From Thermodesulfobacteriota bacterium (GTDB lineage Bacteria; Desulfobacterota; Desulfobacteria; Desulfobacterales; JAUWMJ01): a DNA stretch of 64,000 nt. The translations under genes and the position numbers were made by a program. The notes under the pieces were generated by a model, which saw nothing but the letters and a program-made list of their open reading frames with translations, searched no databases and had not been told where the DNA came from. Shown here piece by piece: positions 61,944 to 64,000 of this stretch. Location of the stretch: the NCBI GenBank assembly GCA_034189135.1, contig JAXHVO010000065.1, positions 18,164 through 82,163 on the forward strand, read 5' to 3'. Positions within the stretch are counted from its first letter, which is position 1; every line of letters starts with the position of its first letter.

Positions 61944-63269
61944 TTAATTATTAAATCCGAAAGACTGCCAGGGCACTATATCAATCAGCTCCGGTAGTTG
62001 TTTTGCTGTCAATCCTAATATCATCAAAGTCAGTTTAATATCAATTGTTTTCATTCGTTCCAATTCAAATTCCACCCGGAAACGAGTCATTAAAAGATCT
62101 GCCAGGCAGATTAGATGTGTTAATTCCGGATAATTTGATGCCTTATGCGGAGTGTGGTGGTAAGCGACTACTTCTTTTAAGCTTGCCGGAAGCTCCCAGC
62201 GTTCGGCAAGCATTCGACCGGTTTCAGCATGAGAGATTCCGAAAAGTTCCCTTTCCGTTTCGATGAGCGATTTGTCATCTTCAAACATTCGCCGGTAAAA
62301 ATAAGAGTTTTCTTCAGCCACCAGCTGATCTAAAACAGTTTTGCCTATATCATGAAGCAGGCCTGCGGTGTAAGCCACGTCAGGTCGAACCGCTTTGCAG
62401 TATTCAGCTATTTTCTGGGCGGTAATTGCCGTGCCGACAGCATGGTGAAACAGTCCGCCTCTGCTCAGCGAATAACCGCCCTGCGATTGTTCATAGAACA
62501 ATTCAGTGTAAACAGACAAGATCAACTGTAGAATTTTCTTTTCACCCAAAAGAGCAATACTACGGTCAATCGATTCAACCCGCATACTTAAGCCTAAATA
62601 AGAAGAATTGCAAAACTGGAGCACTTTAGCGCTTATAACCTGGTCTTGTCTTACTTCTTCGGCAACTTCCTTTATCTTATTATCACCGCTGTGGAGCATG
62701 CGCATAATTTTCAATGCGGTCTGGGGTATGGGCCGCACGTGTGTTATAGCGGCTTCGAGTCCTTTTTTATCTAATTTTTTGTATTCACCGGCTTCCCTGT
62801 TTTCCGGCAATCTCAAGGGCTCAACGGAAATCTTCAAACTTTGCATATCTAATTTCAAACAACAGCTAAAATATCCCCCGGTTTCAGAGTTTACATGCTC
62901 TATATTCGAGAAGCCGAGATATTCCATAACTATTTCCGTAATTTCACCGCCGATATTCAGTTGCAAGTCCTGCATCGTGACGCTTCCTACAAGTGCGCCA
63001 CCGGCTGCCATAATCTGCAGATTATCTTTTTTAGCACCCGAATCAAATATTTTTTTGAAAAAGAGAGGCAGCCCTGTAGAAGCATATCTGAATAAATTAT
63101 CGGGAGCCGACCCTGCCGGCCTGGGCAGGAGGATATGATATAAACCGCCAATGCGGGCTTTCTCATCAATGACTGCCAGGCCGACGCAGGAGCCCAGATA
63201 GGCGGAAAAAACCACATCATTAGAACGGCCAACCCAGTATTCACCGCTGCCGATTAATTTTTCTATCAT
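61944..63269 (-). CDS. CheD-HDOD fusion protein
   Basis: A 441-aa two-domain protein. The N-terminal CheD (chemoreceptor glutamine deamidase) domain (about 1-155) has catalytic Cys 28 in SAYLGSCVGLAV, His 45 in GGLYHILLP, and IMAAGGALVG. The C-terminal HDOD domain (about 170-375) has HVRPIPQTALKIMRML, VLQFCNSSYLGL, SIALLGEKKILQ and AGLLHDIGKTVLDQL. HDOD proteins are signalling scaffolds. Linking receptor deamidation to HDOD output is unusual. It sits between two hybrid kinase genes with small gaps (62 bp and 72 bp). Confidence 0.9.
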   Translation of the reverse strand: MIEKLIGSGEYWVGRSNDVVFSAYLGSCVGLAVIDEKARIGGLYHILLPRPAGSAPDNLFRYASTGLPLFFKKIFDSGAKKDNLQIMAAGGALVGSVTMQDLQLNIGGEITEIVMEYLGFSNIEHVNSETGGYFSCCLKLDMQSLKISVEPLRLPENREAGEYKKLDKKGLEAAITHVRPIPQTALKIMRMLHSGDNKIKEVAEEVRQDQVISAKVLQFCNSSYLGLSMRVESIDRSIALLGEKKILQLILSVYTELFYEQSQGGYSLSRGGLFHHAVGTAITAQKIAEYCKAVRPDVAYTAGLLHDIGKTVLDQLVAEENSYFYRRMFEDDKSLIETERELFGISHAETGRMLAERWELPASLKEVVAYHHTPHKASNYPELTHLICLADLLMTRFRVEFELERMKTIDIKLTLMILGLTAKQLPELIDIVPWQSFGFNN

Positions 63270-63341
63270 AAACCGTAGTGCTTCAGAAAATTCGGGGTAC
63301 GATACTTGTATTTGAGAGATGTTTACAAAATGTAAATGAGC

Positions 63342-64000
63342 TTATTTTTCATCCAGCACATTTTTAATAATACTGATAAAGCTCTTAAAGCTGAAAGGCT
63401 TAACTGCTTTTCCTTTAAAACCGTATTTTGAGTAATCGGTTAAAACGGGGTCGTTTGAATATCCGCTAGAAACAACGGCTTTCACATTTACATCGATCTT
63501 TAAAAGCGCAGATAGAATCTCTTTTCCTCCCATACTTCCGGGTATGGTAAGATCCAGCACTACGACATCGAATGGTTTACCTTTTTCATAATTTTGCTTA
63601 AATAACCCGATTGCTTCTTTGCCTTCTTCAGCAAAGCATACTTCCATGCCGCATCTTTTTAAAAATTCCCCGGTAATATTACGAACTGCTTCTTCATCAT
63701 CCACAACCAGAGCGCAGCCTGACAGTTGGACATCAAAATTCCTGGTGGTGTTTGTAACTACTGACTCAACGGTGGCGGGCAAGTAAACAGTGAAAACAGA
63801 GCCTTCGTCAACGCGCGAATCAACCGTTATGCAACCTCCGTGTTTTTCTATAATCGAATAAACGGCAGAAAGACCCAGTCCGCGTCCAAGCGTGTTGGTT
63901 GTAAAGAAGGGGTCAAATATTTTTTTTATGTTTTCCGGAGGGATCCCGATACCTTCATCGCGGATGATGATCTTAATATAGTTTCCGGAAGACAGTTGTG
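63342..64000 (-). CDS. Hybrid histidine kinase, C-terminal part (cut by window edge)
   Basis: This partial gene enters from the right edge of the window in the minus direction. The visible part covers the end of the HATPase domain (IRDEGIGIPPENIKKIFDPF, FTTNTLGRGLGLSAVYSII) and a C-terminal receiver (CALVVDDEEAVRNITGEFL, Asp in VVLDLTIPGSMGG). A start at 63782 would be false: that TTG is an internal Leu codon of the kinase. It heads the operon with the CheD-HDOD and PAS-kinase genes. The N-terminus and sensor domain lie outside the window. Confidence 0.9.
   Translation of the reverse strand, partial: QLSSGNYIKIIIRDEGIGIPPENIKKIFDPFFTTNTLGRGLGLSAVYSIIEKHGGCITVDSRVDEGSVFTVYLPATVESVVTNTTRNFDVQLSGCALVVDDEEAVRNITGEFLKRCGMEVCFAEEGKEAIGLFKQNYEKGKPFDVVVLDLTIPGSMGGKEILSALLKIDVNVKAVVSSGYSNDPVLTDYSKYGFKGKAVKPFSFKSFISIIKNVLDEK

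Noticed and set aside
1-64000. CRISPR array, tRNA and rRNA genes
   Set aside because: The tandem units are 7 bp without spacers, unlike CRISPR. No cloverleaf or rRNA segment was recognised by eye; a tRNAscan or Infernal run would be decisive.

Overview
The window looks like the chromosome of a Desulfobacterota (delta-proteobacterial) sulfate-reducer-type bacterium, most likely a Desulfobacterales relative. The evidence is Gram-negative envelope genes (porins ending in Phe, lipoproteins, MltA, MtgA), a SPOR protein next to argS, SPFH pairs, sigma-54-type regulators, PAS hybrid kinases, and many intergenic palindromic repeats. This is inference from gene content; no rRNA or tRNA gene was found to fix the taxonomy.

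Layout. 1-9.7 kb holds argS, a GxxExxY gene inside an inverted-repeat element, a SPOR protein, gatC-gatA, a PIN toxin-antitoxin pair, a 58-aa conserved small gene, a four-helix-bundle (23S-IVS type) gene inside an inverted-repeat element, mutL, and an AbiEii-type nucleotidyltransferase pair. 9.7-18.4 kb holds two outer-membrane porins, two paralogous secreted FG-GAP/VCBS proteins and a DUF4143 ATPase. 18.9-31.8 kb holds glnS, a TraB/GumN protein, an FKBP lipoprotein, two coupled SPFH proteins, a bactofilin, an HU protein overlapping an HU-TM-LysM fusion, a GalT/HIT-like enzyme coupled to a signal-less binding protein and mtgA, a transglutaminase-like lipoprotein and a DUF3786 Fe-S protein. 32-43.2 kb holds a TrmB-type regulator with a clear promoter/operator and a class III aminotransferase, then a small Arg-rich ORF, an HsdR_N-like protein, a Crp/Fnr regulator, purN, an NlpC/P60 hydrolase, a TraB membrane protein, and a NorQ/NorD-like ATPase-VWA pair. 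43.3-64 kb holds an FMN-reductase/ArsC fusion, a MEMO1-like protein, a cupin, two complementary NtrC-type regulators, a PLP lyase, a thiolase-fold synthase, lytic transglycosylases, DUF2062, an MBL hydrolase, a roadblock protein, moaC, a KAS III (DarB-like)/DarA-like pair, and a signalling operon (hybrid kinase, CheD-HDOD fusion, PAS hybrid kinase) that runs off the right edge.

The most striking content is the repeats. Three or more families of palindromic elements sit in intergenic DNA. Family H is built of variable 7-bp units (CGGGTTR and relatives). Families A and B are built of 'TTACCACGGAG...' arms. Family C has a GTTCGACCGGGG/CCCCGGTCGAAC core. Two copies enclose unrelated small genes: GxxExxY (A/B-like arms) and the four-helix-bundle protein (H arms). 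Other copies are empty, and one H array lies in frame inside the mutL linker. This suggests non-autonomous elements with small-protein cargo, or RNA-level intervening sequences. It is the best candidate for an undescribed system here.

Several proposed starts differ from the longest open frame because the longer frame runs into a repeat or promoter (SPOR protein, FKBP, TrmB, MEMO, PAS kinase and others). No CRISPR array, tRNA, rRNA or intact transposase was recognised.
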